64,000 nucleotides of DNA from Sagittula sp048553715 (GCF_048553715.1 NZ_JBLZNC010000001.1:496001-560000); one strand, 5' to 3'; numbered from the stretch's first letter, positions 8,107 to 17,489 are shown. Notes: generated by a model from the sequence alone, not told the origin. Numbers and translations: made by a program.

Positions 8107-8997
8107 TTACTCCACATTCTGGATCTGTTCGCGCATCTGGTCGATGAGCGTCTTGAGGTCGAGCCCGATGCGCGTCAGATCCGCGTCACCGGATTTGGAA
8201 CACAATGTATTGGCCTCGCGGTTGAATTCCTGACACAGGAAATCCAACTTGCGGCCAACGGGTTCGGGTTTGGCCAGCAGATCGCGCGCCGCAGTGATAT
8301 GCGCGCGCAGGCGGTCAATCTCTTCGGTGACGTCGGATTTGACCGCAATCAGGGCAAGCTCTTGCGCGATGCGCTCGGGGTCGATGCCATCGGCGTTGTC
8401 GGTCACGCGCGCCAGTTGGGCGGCCAGACGGCTGGCCTGCGCGTCAGACCGCTGGGCAATGATGCCCTCGGCCTGCCCCATCAATGCCTCAATCTCTGAC
8501 AGTTGACGGTTAACGATCTCCGCCAAAGCCGCTCCTTCGGTCTGACGCATGTCTACGAAGTCCGCGACGGCGCGGGACAGGTCCGCCTGCAAGAGCGCGC
8601 GCAGTGCGCTCTGGTCGACCTCTGCGTTCTCGGTCGTCAGAACGCCCCGCAGGGCGACAATATCCGATGCGGTCGACGGGGCCAGCGACAGGCCGCGATC
8701 CATCGCCTCCTGTTCAATCTGCACCATAGCGTCCAGCACCGCGGCCAGCTGCCGGTCATCGACGCGCAGCGCCCCTTCGGCCCCGTCTGCGTTGAGTTTC
8801 AGGCTGATCTGGATGTTCCCGCGGCTGACAAGGCGACTGATCTCCGCGCGCACCAAAGGGTCGAGCCCCTCGACCCAATCGGGCAGCCGCAGCCGCAGAT
8901 CCAGCCCCTTGCCGTTGACGCCGCGCAGCTCCCACATCCATACAAGCCCAAGACCGGCCCCTTGGGCGCTGGCGAAACCTGTCATGGATTGGCGCAT
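8107..8997 (-). CDS. yicC: YicC family endoribonuclease-like protein
   Basis: A 296-aa YicC homologue; E. coli YicC is a hexameric RNA endonuclease involved in small-RNA turnover. The family N-terminus MRQSMTGFASAQG and the C-terminal block LDFLCQEFNREANTL ending in a DUF1732-like tail are both present. I start at ATG 8997, which begins the conserved MRQSMTGF sequence and has AGGAGA six bases upstream; the reading frame is open further upstream to 9180 but that extension is not conserved-looking. The yicC-gmk pairing is common across bacteria. Confidence 0.92.
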   Translation of the reverse strand: MRQSMTGFASAQGAGLGLVWMWELRGVNGKGLDLRLRLPDWVEGLDPLVRAEISRLVSRGNIQISLKLNADGAEGALRVDDRQLAAVLDAMVQIEQEAMDRGLSLAPSTASDIVALRGVLTTENAEVDQSALRALLQADLSRAVADFVDMRQTEGAALAEIVNRQLSEIEALMGQAEGIIAQRSDAQASRLAAQLARVTDNADGIDPERIAQELALIAVKSDVTEEIDRLRAHITAARDLLAKPEPVGRKLDFLCQEFNREANTLCSKSGDADLTRIGLDLKTLIDQMREQIQNVE

Positions 8998-9239
8998 CTG
9001 TCTCTCCTGTCCGCTTTGGCACTCGCCTAGCGGCTGGACGCCCCCAAAGCAAGCCATCACGCCCGCGTGAGACATCGGACTTGGTGGCTCGATTTTGCAC
9101 AGCGTTAACCCTTGCGCCCGAATTGGGGCGAAATTGGGACGCAGTTCTGATAGTAATAATTTCATAAGAAGTGTTATCATTCACGGCATGGTGGCTGGGG
9201 GCCCGTCACGCCGCATCCGACAATCAAGGAGCGGAACGC

Positions 9240-9962
9240 ATGTTTGGCAAGGGTGGAAACGGACAGGGTATCGTATCGATGACCGAGCGCGAAAAAGCAC
9301 GCAGAGAGGCGTCGTTGCGGCAGGTCGAAGCCTATTGGAAAGGTCTGTGCGACGGGGTTTCGGTGCCCCTGCGCAGCCAGATTGACCCGCGCGGGATCGA
9401 ACAATCGCTGGAAAACGCATTCCTGATCGAACGCATCGCGCCGACCATGGCCAAGATCCGTGTCGCAGGATCGCATCTGAACGATCTGATGGGAATGCAG
9501 GTGGGCGGCATGCCGCTGTCGTCGATCATCACCCCCGCAGACCGCGAGAAATTTGGCGAAGGTGTGGCCGCGCTGTTTGCTGAACCCGCCATTATCCGCA
9601 TGGAACTGAAGGCCGAAAGCGGCTTTGGTAAGCCGGACATCTCCGCCTCGCTGATCCTGCTGCCACTGCGGTCGGACTTTGGCGACCTGACACGGGGCTT
9701 GGGTGTTCTGATCACCCATGGTCGCATCGGACGCACGCCGCGCCGGTTCAAAGTGTCCGAGCTTCAGATCACCAAGGCGCTGAGCGGCGATGCAGGCATC
9801 ACGGCCCGCACCCCGATTAAGCTGACCGATGACGCGCCGGTGCGCAGCTTTGGCGAACGCCCTGCCGCCTTCACCCCGAAAACCGTCGAAGGGGACGCAA
9901 GCACGCCCACGCTCAGCGCGCCGGAACGGGGCCATCTGAAACTGGTCGTCGACAACGGTTGA
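9240..9962 (+). CDS. PAS domain-containing protein (PAS_5/PF07310-like)
   Basis: A 240-aa cytoplasmic protein resembling the alphaproteobacterial single-PAS family (PF07310). The N-terminal half contains the conserved SQIDPRGIEQSLENAFLIER stretch, followed by the PAS-like core with IRVAGSHLNDLMGMQVGG and the ITPADREKF region. The C-terminal 60 residues are low-complexity and end LKLVVDNG. No output domain is present, so its role is unknown. Start ATG 9240 has AAGGAG at 9226-9231, a good spacing; an in-frame upstream start at 9171 lacks such a site. It is transcribed divergently from yicC. Confidence 0.75.
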   Translation: MFGKGGNGQGIVSMTEREKARREASLRQVEAYWKGLCDGVSVPLRSQIDPRGIEQSLENAFLIERIAPTMAKIRVAGSHLNDLMGMQVGGMPLSSIITPADREKFGEGVAALFAEPAIIRMELKAESGFGKPDISASLILLPLRSDFGDLTRGLGVLITHGRIGRTPRRFKVSELQITKALSGDAGITARTPIKLTDDAPVRSFGERPAAFTPKTVEGDASTPTLSAPERGHLKLVVDNG

Positions 9963-9971
9963 ACGCGCGTC

Positions 9972-10880
9972 TTAGCAGGCCATCTGCTCCAGCTCGCTGG
10001 CGGCCTGCATCAAGATCGCCTCGACCCGCGCAAAACGTGCCGTCTGTGGCCGCGTTTTGCGCGCGATGCACCACAGGTCATGGAACCTGCGTTGCGGCAG
10101 TTGCGGGCTCCAGAGCTTATCGCGGTCGACAAAGGCGGCAATGCCACTACGCGGCAGAATGGCGTATCCCGCACCCGCAGCAACCGGCGCCGGTATCTGG
10201 TTGATCTGGTTGACGAAAAAGCGCTGTCTTAGACGATCTGCGCCGGTGTATTCCTCGGGGAAATTAGCCCCCATCAGATCATCGGCATAGGCCGCACCAT
10301 CGGGATGCGCGACTTGCCCGAGCTCCTGCAACATGGCGAAATCGACCGATTGGTTGCGCAAACCGGTGGGCAGGATCAGGCACAGCTCCTCTCTCGCGAT
10401 ATGCTGGGCCACCAGTCGCGGATGCCCGGGGTCGTCTTGCAAAATCCCGATGTCGTATGAGCCATCCAGCACACCTTGTTGCACCGAGCCACGCGGGGCG
10501 GCCTCTACATGGATGACCAGTTGCGGCGCGTCTTTCATGACCTCTATCAAACGCGGCAGGATCAGTGTGGCGAAACTGCCCGAACAGGCGATGCGCACAC
10601 AGCCCTTGTCGGGGCGATCCTCGGACAGCTGGTCGAGCAGATTGTATTCTTCGCGGCGGCGGCGCAGGCCCAGATCACGGACGGCTTCGCCCGCCTCTGT
10701 CAGGGCAAAGCGCTTGCCGTCCTGTGCGATCAACGGCCGTCCGACCTGATTTTCCAACTTGCGCAGGTGTTGCGACACGCCGGGCTGTGTCATGTTCAGC
10801 TTTGCGGCGGCGCGGGTGAAATGCCCCTCCTCTGCGAGGGTCGTAAAAGTCTCTAGCCAAGTGGCGTGCAGCATATTCAT
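9972..10880 (-). CDS. LysR-family transcriptional regulator
   Basis: A 302-aa LysR regulator. Residues ~5-62 form the winged helix-turn-helix (FTTLAEEGHFTRAAAKLNMTQPGVSQHLRKLE), and the rest is the type-2 periplasmic-binding-like effector domain. Two possible ATGs lie two codons apart (10880, 10874); both give the same HTH. It is divergent from a VOC-family gene with an AT-rich 88-base gap containing a clear dyad, the usual LysR arrangement for controlling the adjacent gene. The effector is unknown. Confidence 0.88.
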   Translation of the reverse strand: MNMLHATWLETFTTLAEEGHFTRAAAKLNMTQPGVSQHLRKLENQVGRPLIAQDGKRFALTEAGEAVRDLGLRRRREEYNLLDQLSEDRPDKGCVRIACSGSFATLILPRLIEVMKDAPQLVIHVEAAPRGSVQQGVLDGSYDIGILQDDPGHPRLVAQHIAREELCLILPTGLRNQSVDFAMLQELGQVAHPDGAAYADDLMGANFPEEYTGADRLRQRFFVNQINQIPAPVAAGAGYAILPRSGIAAFVDRDKLWSPQLPQRRFHDLWCIARKTRPQTARFARVEAILMQAASELEQMAC

Positions 10881-10894
10881 ACCAAACGTTATCA

Positions 10895-10916
10895 AAATTA
10901 TCTTAAATGATAATTT
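10895..10916. promoter_or_regulatory. Candidate LysR operator (8-bp dyad)
   Basis: AAATTATC and GATAATTT form a perfect 8-bp inverted repeat separated by six bases, containing the LysR-type T-N11-A pattern. It sits between the divergent LysR gene and the VOC gene in a locally AT-rich stretch. Confidence 0.55.
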
Positions 10917-10968
10917 ATAGTTCACAAGTTTTCCGCCTATCTCAAAGCCACAAGCAATGAGGTTAGAC

Positions 10969-11463
10969 ATGACAACTCCCCGCACTTTTTCTCATATCGG
11001 CCTGTCCGTTCCGGATCTCGAAGCCGCCGTCAAATTCTACTCTGACGTGTTGGGTTTCTACACACTTATGCCGCCAAGCGAAGTTGTCGAGGACGACAGC
11101 GCGATCGGCTTGATGTGTACGGATGTTTTCGGCCCCGGCTGGCAAAGCCTGCGCATCGCGCACCTGTCCACCGGTGACGGCACAGGGATCGAGCTGTTCG
11201 AATTTGCCGGTAACTATGCCCCCGAGGACAATCTGGACTACCGCCGCCACGGCACGTTCCACTTTGCCATTCAGGACCCCGATCTCGAAGGGCTGCTGGC
11301 CAAAATCGTGGCCGCCGGTGGCAAGCAACGGATGCCCGTGCGCGAATACTTCCCCGGCGAAAAACCCTACCGCATGGTCTACGTCGAGGATCCCTTTGGC
11401 AATGTGTTCGAACTGTACTCCCACAGCTATGAATTGACTTATTCTGCAGGGGCTTATTCGTAA
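10969..11463 (+). CDS. VOC family protein (glyoxalase/dioxygenase fold)
   Basis: A 164-aa vicinal-oxygen-chelate protein with the two beta-alpha-beta-beta-beta modules expected of the family. Likely metal ligands are visible: His in FSHIGLSV, Glu in IELFEF, His in TFHFAI and Glu in VFELYS. Family members act as glyoxalases, epimerases, dioxygenases or resistance proteins, and the substrate here is unknown. I start at ATG 10969 because GAGG lies 8 bases upstream; ATG 10957 would add four residues. It is probably controlled by the divergent LysR regulator. Confidence 0.82.
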   Translation: MTTPRTFSHIGLSVPDLEAAVKFYSDVLGFYTLMPPSEVVEDDSAIGLMCTDVFGPGWQSLRIAHLSTGDGTGIELFEFAGNYAPEDNLDYRRHGTFHFAIQDPDLEGLLAKIVAAGGKQRMPVREYFPGEKPYRMVYVEDPFGNVFELYSHSYELTYSAGAYS

Positions 11464-11494
11464 GTCTTAACGCAGATCTTGCACCGTTAACGAA

Positions 11495-11523
11495 AAAACC
11501 GGCCCCCTCAAGGGGCCGGTTTT
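11495..11523. terminator. Bidirectional terminator
   Basis: A perfect 12-bp inverted repeat (AAAACCGGCCCC / GGGGCCGGTTTT) with a 5-base loop lies between the convergent VOC and DAHP synthase genes. A/T runs on both sides allow function in both directions. Confidence 0.9.
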
Positions 11524-11551
11524 CTGTGTCTCGCAGGTCTGGACCCGGATC

Positions 11552-12922
11552 TTAGCCGTTGGCGACTGCGGCGGCCGCCTCGCGGCGGGTCGACAGCTCT
11601 TCGGCCACAAGGAAGGCCAGTTCCAGCGACTGCGACGCGTTCAGGCGCGGGTCGCAGGCAGTGTGGTAGCGGTCCGACAAATCCTCGTCGGTGACTTCGC
11701 GCACGCCGCCGGTGCATTCGGTCACGTCCAAACCGGTCATCTCGAAATGCACACCACCTGGGATCGACCCTTCGGCATCGTGGACGCCAAAGAATTCACG
11801 CACTTCGCGCAGAACATTGTCGAAAGGCCGCGTCTTGTAGCCGGTGGGCGACTTGATGGTGTTGCCGTGCATCGGGTCACAGACCCAAGTCACATTCGCA
11901 CCCTCTTCCTGAACCGCCTTGATCAGGCGCGGCAGATGTTCGGACACCTTGCCGGCACCGAACCGCGCGATCAGCGTCAGCTTGCCCGCCTCGTTGGTCG
12001 GGTTCAGCTTGGACATCAACACCTTGAGGTCCTCTGCGGTTGTGGTCGGGCCACATTTCAAACCGACGGGGTTCAGGATGCCACGGGCGAATTCCACATG
12101 TGCGCCGTCGGGCTGACGGGTGCGGTCGCCGATCCAGACCATATGACCGGAGCCTGCCAGCCATTTGCCGGAGGTCGAATCCATGCGGGTCAGCGCCTCT
12201 TCGTATTCCAGAAGCAGCGATTCATGCGAGGTGAAGAAATCCACCGTCTGCAGCGAATGCGCCTGATCGCCGGACACGCCTGCCGCCTTGATGAAGTCGA
12301 GCGTATCGGTGATGCGCTGCGCCATATCGCGGTATTTCGCGGCCTTCTCCCCTTCGGTAAAGCCCAGCGTCCACTGGTGCACCTGATGCACGTCTGCGTA
12401 GCCGCCGGTCGAGAAGGCGCGCAGCAGGTTCAGCGTGGCCGCCGCCTGCGTGTAAGCCTGCAGCATTTTCTTGGGATCGGGGATGCGGGCCTCGGGGGTG
12501 AAATCCAGCTCGTTGATGATGTCACCACGGTAGCTGGGCAGCTCCACACCGTTCACGGTTTCGGTGGGCGCGGAACGCGGCTTGGCGAACTGGCCTGCCA
12601 TACGGCCCACTTTGACCACGGGCACCTTGGCGCCGTAGGTCAGCACCATCGCCATCTGCAGCATCACCTTAAAGGTGTCGCGGATCGCATCGGCGCTGAA
12701 CTGGTCAAAGCTTTCGGCGCAGTCGCCGCCTTGCAGCAAGAACGCCTCGCCACGGCCTGCGGCAGCCAGCTGCTCCTTGAGTTTGCGTGCTTCACCGGCA
12801 AAGACCAACGGCGGATACTTCGACAGCTGCGCCTCGACGGCATGCAGTGCGGTCTCGTCCGTATACTCGGGCATTTGAACCCGCGGAAGGTCGCGCCAGT
12901 TCGATTTCTGCCACTCGGTCAT
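11552..12922 (-). CDS. Class II 3-deoxy-7-phosphoheptulonate (DAHP) synthase
   Basis: Catalyses the first step of the shikimate pathway, joining phosphoenolpyruvate and erythrose 4-phosphate. The 456-aa length and the motifs LLQGGDCAESF, RMAGQFAKPRS, SGDQAHSLQTVDFFTSHE, WIGDRTRQ and VTWVCDPMHGNT are those of the class II (plant-type) enzymes. Start ATG 12922 has GGAG about seven bases upstream; a further in-frame upstream start at 12949 is less well placed. It is transcribed divergently from the GlxA-type regulator, 190 bases apart. trpE, which uses the pathway's product, lies 30 kb away in this window. Confidence 0.95.
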   Translation of the reverse strand: MTEWQKSNWRDLPRVQMPEYTDETALHAVEAQLSKYPPLVFAGEARKLKEQLAAAGRGEAFLLQGGDCAESFDQFSADAIRDTFKVMLQMAMVLTYGAKVPVVKVGRMAGQFAKPRSAPTETVNGVELPSYRGDIINELDFTPEARIPDPKKMLQAYTQAAATLNLLRAFSTGGYADVHQVHQWTLGFTEGEKAAKYRDMAQRITDTLDFIKAAGVSGDQAHSLQTVDFFTSHESLLLEYEEALTRMDSTSGKWLAGSGHMVWIGDRTRQPDGAHVEFARGILNPVGLKCGPTTTAEDLKVLMSKLNPTNEAGKLTLIARFGAGKVSEHLPRLIKAVQEEGANVTWVCDPMHGNTIKSPTGYKTRPFDNVLREVREFFGVHDAEGSIPGGVHFEMTGLDVTECTGGVREVTDEDLSDRYHTACDPRLNASQSLELAFLVAEELSTRREAAAAVANG

Positions 12923-13112
12923 CTGTTTTCTCCGGTTTAGCGTTATCATTAACAGCCCAGTGCTTATACGCGAGGCACCTCAGCCTGAAAACCCGTGTTT
13001 TGTCCAAGATGACTTGACGTGACAAATGTCGTCTGCCCATGTGTCGAAATCTTTTGACCCACGACCGGCCTAGCTATTCGACCACGGTGAAAAGACCGAA
13101 CTGAAAGACGAC

Positions 13113-14138
13113 ATGAGTGAGGCCCGCATGTTGCCCCCAAACCAGCGACAGATTGTCGAGATCGACACCGTCCCCGACAAACCCAAGCGCTTTGTTTTTG
13201 TCCTGTTGCAAGACTTTACGCTGCTTTCCTTTTCCGCCGCGCTGGATTGTCTGCGGCTGGCAAACCGAATGTCGAACAAGACATTGTATGAATGGAAGGT
13301 CATTGGCGAGGGCGGCGAGACAGTCAGCTGTTCGTCGGGGCTGGCATTCCAGCTGGATGATGATCTGGTTGAGCTGCACCGCGACGACGTGCTGGTGGTC
13401 TGCGGCGGTGCGAATGTTCAAGTGGCCACAACAAAGCCGCTGCTGAACTGGCTGCGCCGCGAGGCCCGTCGCGGAATTCCTGTAGGCGGTCTGTGTACCG
13501 CCGCCTATGTTCTGGCGCGCGCCGGTCTGCTGGACGGCAAGCGGGCCACGATCCACTGGGAAAACCAAGACAGCTTCATCGAGGATTTCGACGATGTTTC
13601 GTTGACGAAATCGGTGTTTACGCTGGATGGCAACCGCATGACCACTGCCGGAGGAACGGCCTCTATCGATTTGTTTTTACGACTGATTGCCCGCGATCAC
13701 GGGGACGAGCTTGCGACCTCTGTGGCTGATCAGCAGATCTATTCCGCGATCCGCACCGACCAGGACACACAGCGGCTGTCGGTGCCCACCCGCATCGGTG
13801 TGCGCCATCCCAAGCTGAGCCAGGTCATCCAGATGATGGAGGCCAACATCGAAGAGCCGATCAGCCCCGCACTGCTCGCTCAAGAGGTCGGCATGTCCAC
13901 AAGGCAGCTCGAACGTCTGTTCCGGCGTTATCTCAACCGCTCGCCCAAGCGTTATTACATGGAGCTGCGGTTGCAAAAGGCGCGCAACCTGCTGATGCAG
14001 ACGGATATGAGCGTGATCAACGTGGCGCTGGCCTGCGGCTTTGCCTCGCCGTCGCATTTTTCCAAGTGCTACCGCTCGCATTACGAGACCACGCCCTACC
14101 GCGAACGGGGGGCGCAGTCGTCGGGGCGCGAGACCTAG
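13113..14138 (+). CDS. GlxA family transcriptional regulator (DJ-1/PfpI domain + AraC HTH)
   Basis: A 341-aa regulator with an amidotransferase-like DJ-1/PfpI N-terminal domain (about residues 25-200) and a C-terminal AraC-type double helix-turn-helix (about residues 230-325, with ALLAQEVGMSTRQLERLFRRY). The nucleophile-elbow cysteine is retained in GGLCTAAYVLA, although these domains usually sense ligands rather than act as enzymes. Relatives control choline, carnitine, dimethylglycine or arginine use, so an amine or amino acid effector is plausible but unproven. Its TAG stop overlaps the TAG stop of the convergent gene in a shared CTAG. Confidence 0.9.
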   Translation: MSEARMLPPNQRQIVEIDTVPDKPKRFVFVLLQDFTLLSFSAALDCLRLANRMSNKTLYEWKVIGEGGETVSCSSGLAFQLDDDLVELHRDDVLVVCGGANVQVATTKPLLNWLRREARRGIPVGGLCTAAYVLARAGLLDGKRATIHWENQDSFIEDFDDVSLTKSVFTLDGNRMTTAGGTASIDLFLRLIARDHGDELATSVADQQIYSAIRTDQDTQRLSVPTRIGVRHPKLSQVIQMMEANIEEPISPALLAQEVGMSTRQLERLFRRYLNRSPKRYYMELRLQKARNLLMQTDMSVINVALACGFASPSHFSKCYRSHYETTPYRERGAQSSGRET

Positions 14139-15238
14139 TCCGCAGGTGACATCCGGTACAGCGTGCCGTTCGTGATCGACAAAAACCACAAACCGCCGTC
14201 TGGCCCCACGGCCAGATCGCGGACACGGCCCGTCTGGTCGGCGCGGATCTGTTCGACCTCGCGCAGCGGATCGCCGGACAGCCGCGCGATATAGTCGAAT
14301 TTCAACGACCCCACAAAAGCGTCGCCGCGCCATTGCGACACTGGCCCGTCATAGAACACCATGCCCGACGGCGCGATCGACGGGTCCCAGTAGAATTCCG
14401 GCTGCTGCATCCCGTCCTTGGCTGTGCCCTCGCCGATCTTGGCCCCTGAATAATGCCGCCCGTAAGAGATCACCGGCCAGCCGTAGTTGGCGCCTTTGAC
14501 GATCCGGTTGACCTCATCCCCGCCTTGCGCGCCATGTTCATTGATCCAGAGCTGGCCATCCGCATCGACCGCCGCCCCTTGCGGGTTGCGGTGTCCGTAA
14601 GACCAGATTTCCGGCTGTGCGCCGCTTTGCCCGACAAAGGGATTGTCCGGCGGGACCGATCCGTCACGGGCAATGCGAATGATGGACCCGTTGTGCCGCG
14701 CCAGATCCTGCGCCGCGGGGCGGTCTCCGCGCTCGCCTATGGTGATATAAAGGTAACCGTCAGCCCCCTCGACAATGCGCGAGCCGAAGTGGCGCGCGGA
14801 GCGATCACCGGGAGCCATCTTGAAAATCGTCTGGCCATTGGTCAGGCCTGTGCCGTCCTGTGACAGCGTGGCGCGAAAGACCGCCGTTCCCGCCCCGCGC
14901 CCCTGACGTTTGGCATAGGTCAGATAGACCTTGCGCGTGCGGGCAAAATCCTCGGGGATCAGGATATCCAGCAGGCCACCCTGCCCTTCGGCCACGATAT
15001 CATCGGGCAGCCCTGCCACCCGCGTCACCGCCCCATCGCGCACGGACAAAAGCCCGCCTTCGCGTTCGGTGATCAACAGCCCGCCATCCGGCAGATGCGC
15101 AAAGGCCCACGGGGTGTCCAACCCCTCGACCATGGCAGTGATCTGCATGGTGCCGGCCTCTGTCTGGACGGTCTGCGCGCCCAACGACACGGTTTGCGCC
15201 ATCAAGGCCAGCGCTGCGGCAAAGGGAAAACGGGTCAT
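14135..15238 (-). CDS. Secreted PQQ-dependent sugar dehydrogenase-like protein (Ylii/Asd type)
   Basis: A 367-aa periplasmic six-bladed beta-propeller of the glucose/sorbosone dehydrogenase family. A signal peptide (MTRFPFAAALALMAQTVSLG then AQT) precedes blades with LDTPWAFAHLPDGGLLITER, the catalytic-type HGAQGGDEVNRI and the ligand region YGHRNPQG. Homologues such as E. coli YliI oxidise aldoses with PQQ. Start ATG 15238 has an AGGAGG six bases upstream; an upstream in-frame start at 15280 would spoil the signal peptide. It shares its stop region with the convergent GlxA gene. Confidence 0.85.
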   Translation of the reverse strand: MTRFPFAAALALMAQTVSLGAQTVQTEAGTMQITAMVEGLDTPWAFAHLPDGGLLITEREGGLLSVRDGAVTRVAGLPDDIVAEGQGGLLDILIPEDFARTRKVYLTYAKRQGRGAGTAVFRATLSQDGTGLTNGQTIFKMAPGDRSARHFGSRIVEGADGYLYITIGERGDRPAAQDLARHNGSIIRIARDGSVPPDNPFVGQSGAQPEIWSYGHRNPQGAAVDADGQLWINEHGAQGGDEVNRIVKGANYGWPVISYGRHYSGAKIGEGTAKDGMQQPEFYWDPSIAPSGMVFYDGPVSQWRGDAFVGSLKFDYIARLSGDPLREVEQIRADQTGRVRDLAVGPDGGLWFLSITNGTLYRMSPAD

Positions 15239-15396
15239 ATCACACCTCCTGTCGGTCAAGCTGTAGCGCCCGATCCGCAAAGCAAGCCAATAACATCGCT
15301 TTCACAGGGCGGTGAACGTTCGGCAGGGCTTCCCTTTTGGAAAAAGCGAAACTAGCCTTCCGCGCAGGACAAAAGTTCCGACTAGGGAGATACCAG

Positions 15397-16584
15397 ATGA
15401 AAAACCTTCTTCTCGCGGCCTCTGCGGCAGCTCTGGCTGCGGGCGCAGCCCACGCCGAAAGCCACGCCTCCGAGGCAAAAATCGGTGTGATGCTCGGCTT
15501 TACCGGTCCGATCGAATCCATCACCCCGATGATGGCCGACAGCGCGGAACTGGCGCTGAGCGAAATCAACGACTCCGGCGCGTTCCTTGATGGCGTGACG
15601 CTGGCACCTGTGCGCGCGGATTCCACCTGCGTCGATCCGGCGGCGGCCTCGGCTGCGGCAGAACGCATGATCACCTCCGAAGGCGTGATTGCCATCATGG
15701 GCGCAGACTGTTCCGGCGTGACCGGCGCGGTTTTGTCTAACGTGGCCGTGCCCAACGGCATTCCGATGGTCTCGCCCTCCGCCACCTCGCCCGCGCTGTC
15801 CACGGCCGAGGACAACGGCCTGTTCTTCCGCACCGCACCGTCTGACGCCCGTCAGGGGGCCGTTCTGGCAGAGATCCTGGCCGAAAAAGGCATCACCGAA
15901 GTTGCCGTAACCTACACCAACAACGATTATGGCAAGGGCTTTGCCGATGCGTTTGAAAGCGCGTTCGAAGGCACTGTAACCCTGTCCTCGCCGCATGACG
16001 ACGGCAAGGCGGACTACTCTGCCGAAATCGGCGCGCTGGCCTCGGCCGGTGGCGAGGCGCTGGTGGTTCTGGGTTACACCGACCAAGGCGGCAAAGGCAT
16101 GATCCAGGCGTCCTACGACACCGGTGCCTTTGACACCTACGTCATGGGCGACGGCATGTTCGGCGATACGCTGTTCACCGAACTGGCCGACGCGCTCGAA
16201 GGCTCTTACGGCACGATTCCCTGGGCTGAAGGCGAAGGTGCCGATGCCTTTGCATCGATCACCGAAGGCGCAGGCTTTGATGCGTCGTCCTCCTACACCC
16301 GCGAATCCTATGACGCGGCGGCGCTGATCGCGCTGGCTATGGCCGCAGGCGGTGAAGCAACGTCCGAGGCGGTTGCCGCCAACCTGATGGCCGTCGCCAA
16401 CGCTCCCGGTGAGCCGATCCTGCCCGGCGAGCTTGGCAAAGCCTTGGAAATCCTCGCAGAAGGTGGCGAGATCGACTACGTCGGTGCCTCCGGTGTCGAG
16501 CTGATCGGCGAAGGCGAAGCGGCGGGCTCCTACCGTCACTACACCATCACCGGTGGTGCAGCAGAAACCGTTGAATTCAAGTAA
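15397..16584 (+). CDS. Liv-type ABC transporter substrate-binding protein
   Basis: Periplasmic binding protein of the branched-chain amino acid family (PBP type 1), 395 aa. The signal peptide ends at AHA-ES (about residue 21). The mature protein has the Leu/Ile/Val-binding fold with KIGVMLGFTGP near the start, GADCSGVTGAVLSNVAVP and a cysteine pair. Start ATG 15397 has GGGAG upstream. It is the first gene of a six-gene importer operon and is separated from the ATPases by a terminator, consistent with higher expression. The actual ligand (branched-chain amino acid, amide, urea or other) cannot be told from sequence. Confidence 0.9.
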   Translation: MKNLLLAASAAALAAGAAHAESHASEAKIGVMLGFTGPIESITPMMADSAELALSEINDSGAFLDGVTLAPVRADSTCVDPAAASAAAERMITSEGVIAIMGADCSGVTGAVLSNVAVPNGIPMVSPSATSPALSTAEDNGLFFRTAPSDARQGAVLAEILAEKGITEVAVTYTNNDYGKGFADAFESAFEGTVTLSSPHDDGKADYSAEIGALASAGGEALVVLGYTDQGGKGMIQASYDTGAFDTYVMGDGMFGDTLFTELADALEGSYGTIPWAEGEGADAFASITEGAGFDASSSYTRESYDAAALIALAMAAGGEATSEAVAANLMAVANAPGEPILPGELGKALEILAEGGEIDYVGASGVELIGEGEAAGSYRHYTITGGAAETVEFK

Positions 16585-16606
16585 AGCTTGAAAGAGACGA
16601 CATCAC

Positions 16607-16639
16607 GCAGCCCGGGGCTTGATCCCCCGGGCTGCTTTT
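16607..16639 (+). terminator. Terminator/attenuator after the binding-protein gene
   Basis: An 11-bp perfect stem (GCAGCCCGGGG with CCCCGGGCTGC), 7-base loop and a following TTTT lie between the binding-protein gene and livG. Partial read-through would give excess binding protein over the membrane complex. Confidence 0.85.
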
Positions 16640-16693
16640 CTATAAGGCGCTGCCCTAATCCAATAGATTGGCAGACCGCAAAGGAGAGGCTCC

Positions 16694-17473
16694 TTGATCA
16701 AGGTAGAGAACCTGCACCGTCATTTCGGCGCCTTTCGGGCGGTGGATGGTGCCTCGCTGGAGATTGCCAAGGGGTCGATCACCGGCCTTGTCGGCCCCAA
16801 CGGCGCGGGCAAAACCACGCTGTTTAACGTGATCGCGGGCGCGCTGCCGCCCACATCGGGGCGCGTGTTGATGGATGGCGAGGACATCACCGGCCTGCCC
16901 CCGCATGAGCTGTTCCACAAGGGGCTGCTGCGGACCTTCCAGATCGCCCATGAGTTCAGCTCCATGAGCTGCCGCGAAAACCTGATGATGGTGCCCGGTG
17001 CGCAATCTGGTGAGACGCTGTGGAACACATGGTTCGGGCGCAAACGTATCGCCGACGAGGAACGCGCCCTGCGCGCCAAGGCCGATGAGGTGCTGGAGTT
17101 CCTGACGATCTCGCATCTGGCCGACCACCCTGCGGGCGCGATTTCCGGCGGCCAGAAGAAGCTGCTGGAGCTTGGCCGCACCATGATGGTCGACGCCAAG
17201 ATCGTGTTTCTCGACGAGGTGGGTGCCGGGGTGAACCGAACCTTGCTGATGACCATTGCCGACACCATCGTCGCGCTGAACCGCGAGCGCGGCTACACCT
17301 TTTGCGTGATCGAGCATGACATGGATTTCATCGGCAAGATCTGTGATCCGGTGATTGTCATGGCCGAAGGCAAAAAGCTTGCCGAAGGGTCGCTCGACGA
17401 GATCAAGGCCAATGAGCAGGTCATCGAGGCCTATCTGGGCACGGGTCTGAAAAACAAGGATCAGGTCGGATGA
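16694..17473 (+). CDS. livG: LivG-like ABC transporter ATP-binding protein
   Basis: First ATPase of the importer, 259 aa. It has Walker A GPNGAGKTT, the signature ISGGQKKLLELGR and the Walker B strand IVFLDEVGAGVN. The residue after the catalytic Asp-Glu is Val rather than the usual Pro. The C-terminal VIEHDMDFIGKICDPVIVM block is characteristic of LivG. The start is a TTG at 16694 with AAGGAG at 16681-16686; I see no better ATG. A second ATPase gene, livF, follows. Confidence 0.92.
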   Translation: MIKVENLHRHFGAFRAVDGASLEIAKGSITGLVGPNGAGKTTLFNVIAGALPPTSGRVLMDGEDITGLPPHELFHKGLLRTFQIAHEFSSMSCRENLMMVPGAQSGETLWNTWFGRKRIADEERALRAKADEVLEFLTISHLADHPAGAISGGQKKLLELGRTMMVDAKIVFLDEVGAGVNRTLLMTIADTIVALNRERGYTFCVIEHDMDFIGKICDPVIVMAEGKKLAEGSLDEIKANEQVIEAYLGTGLKNKDQVG

Positions 17474-17489
17474 GCGGCGAATGGACCAA

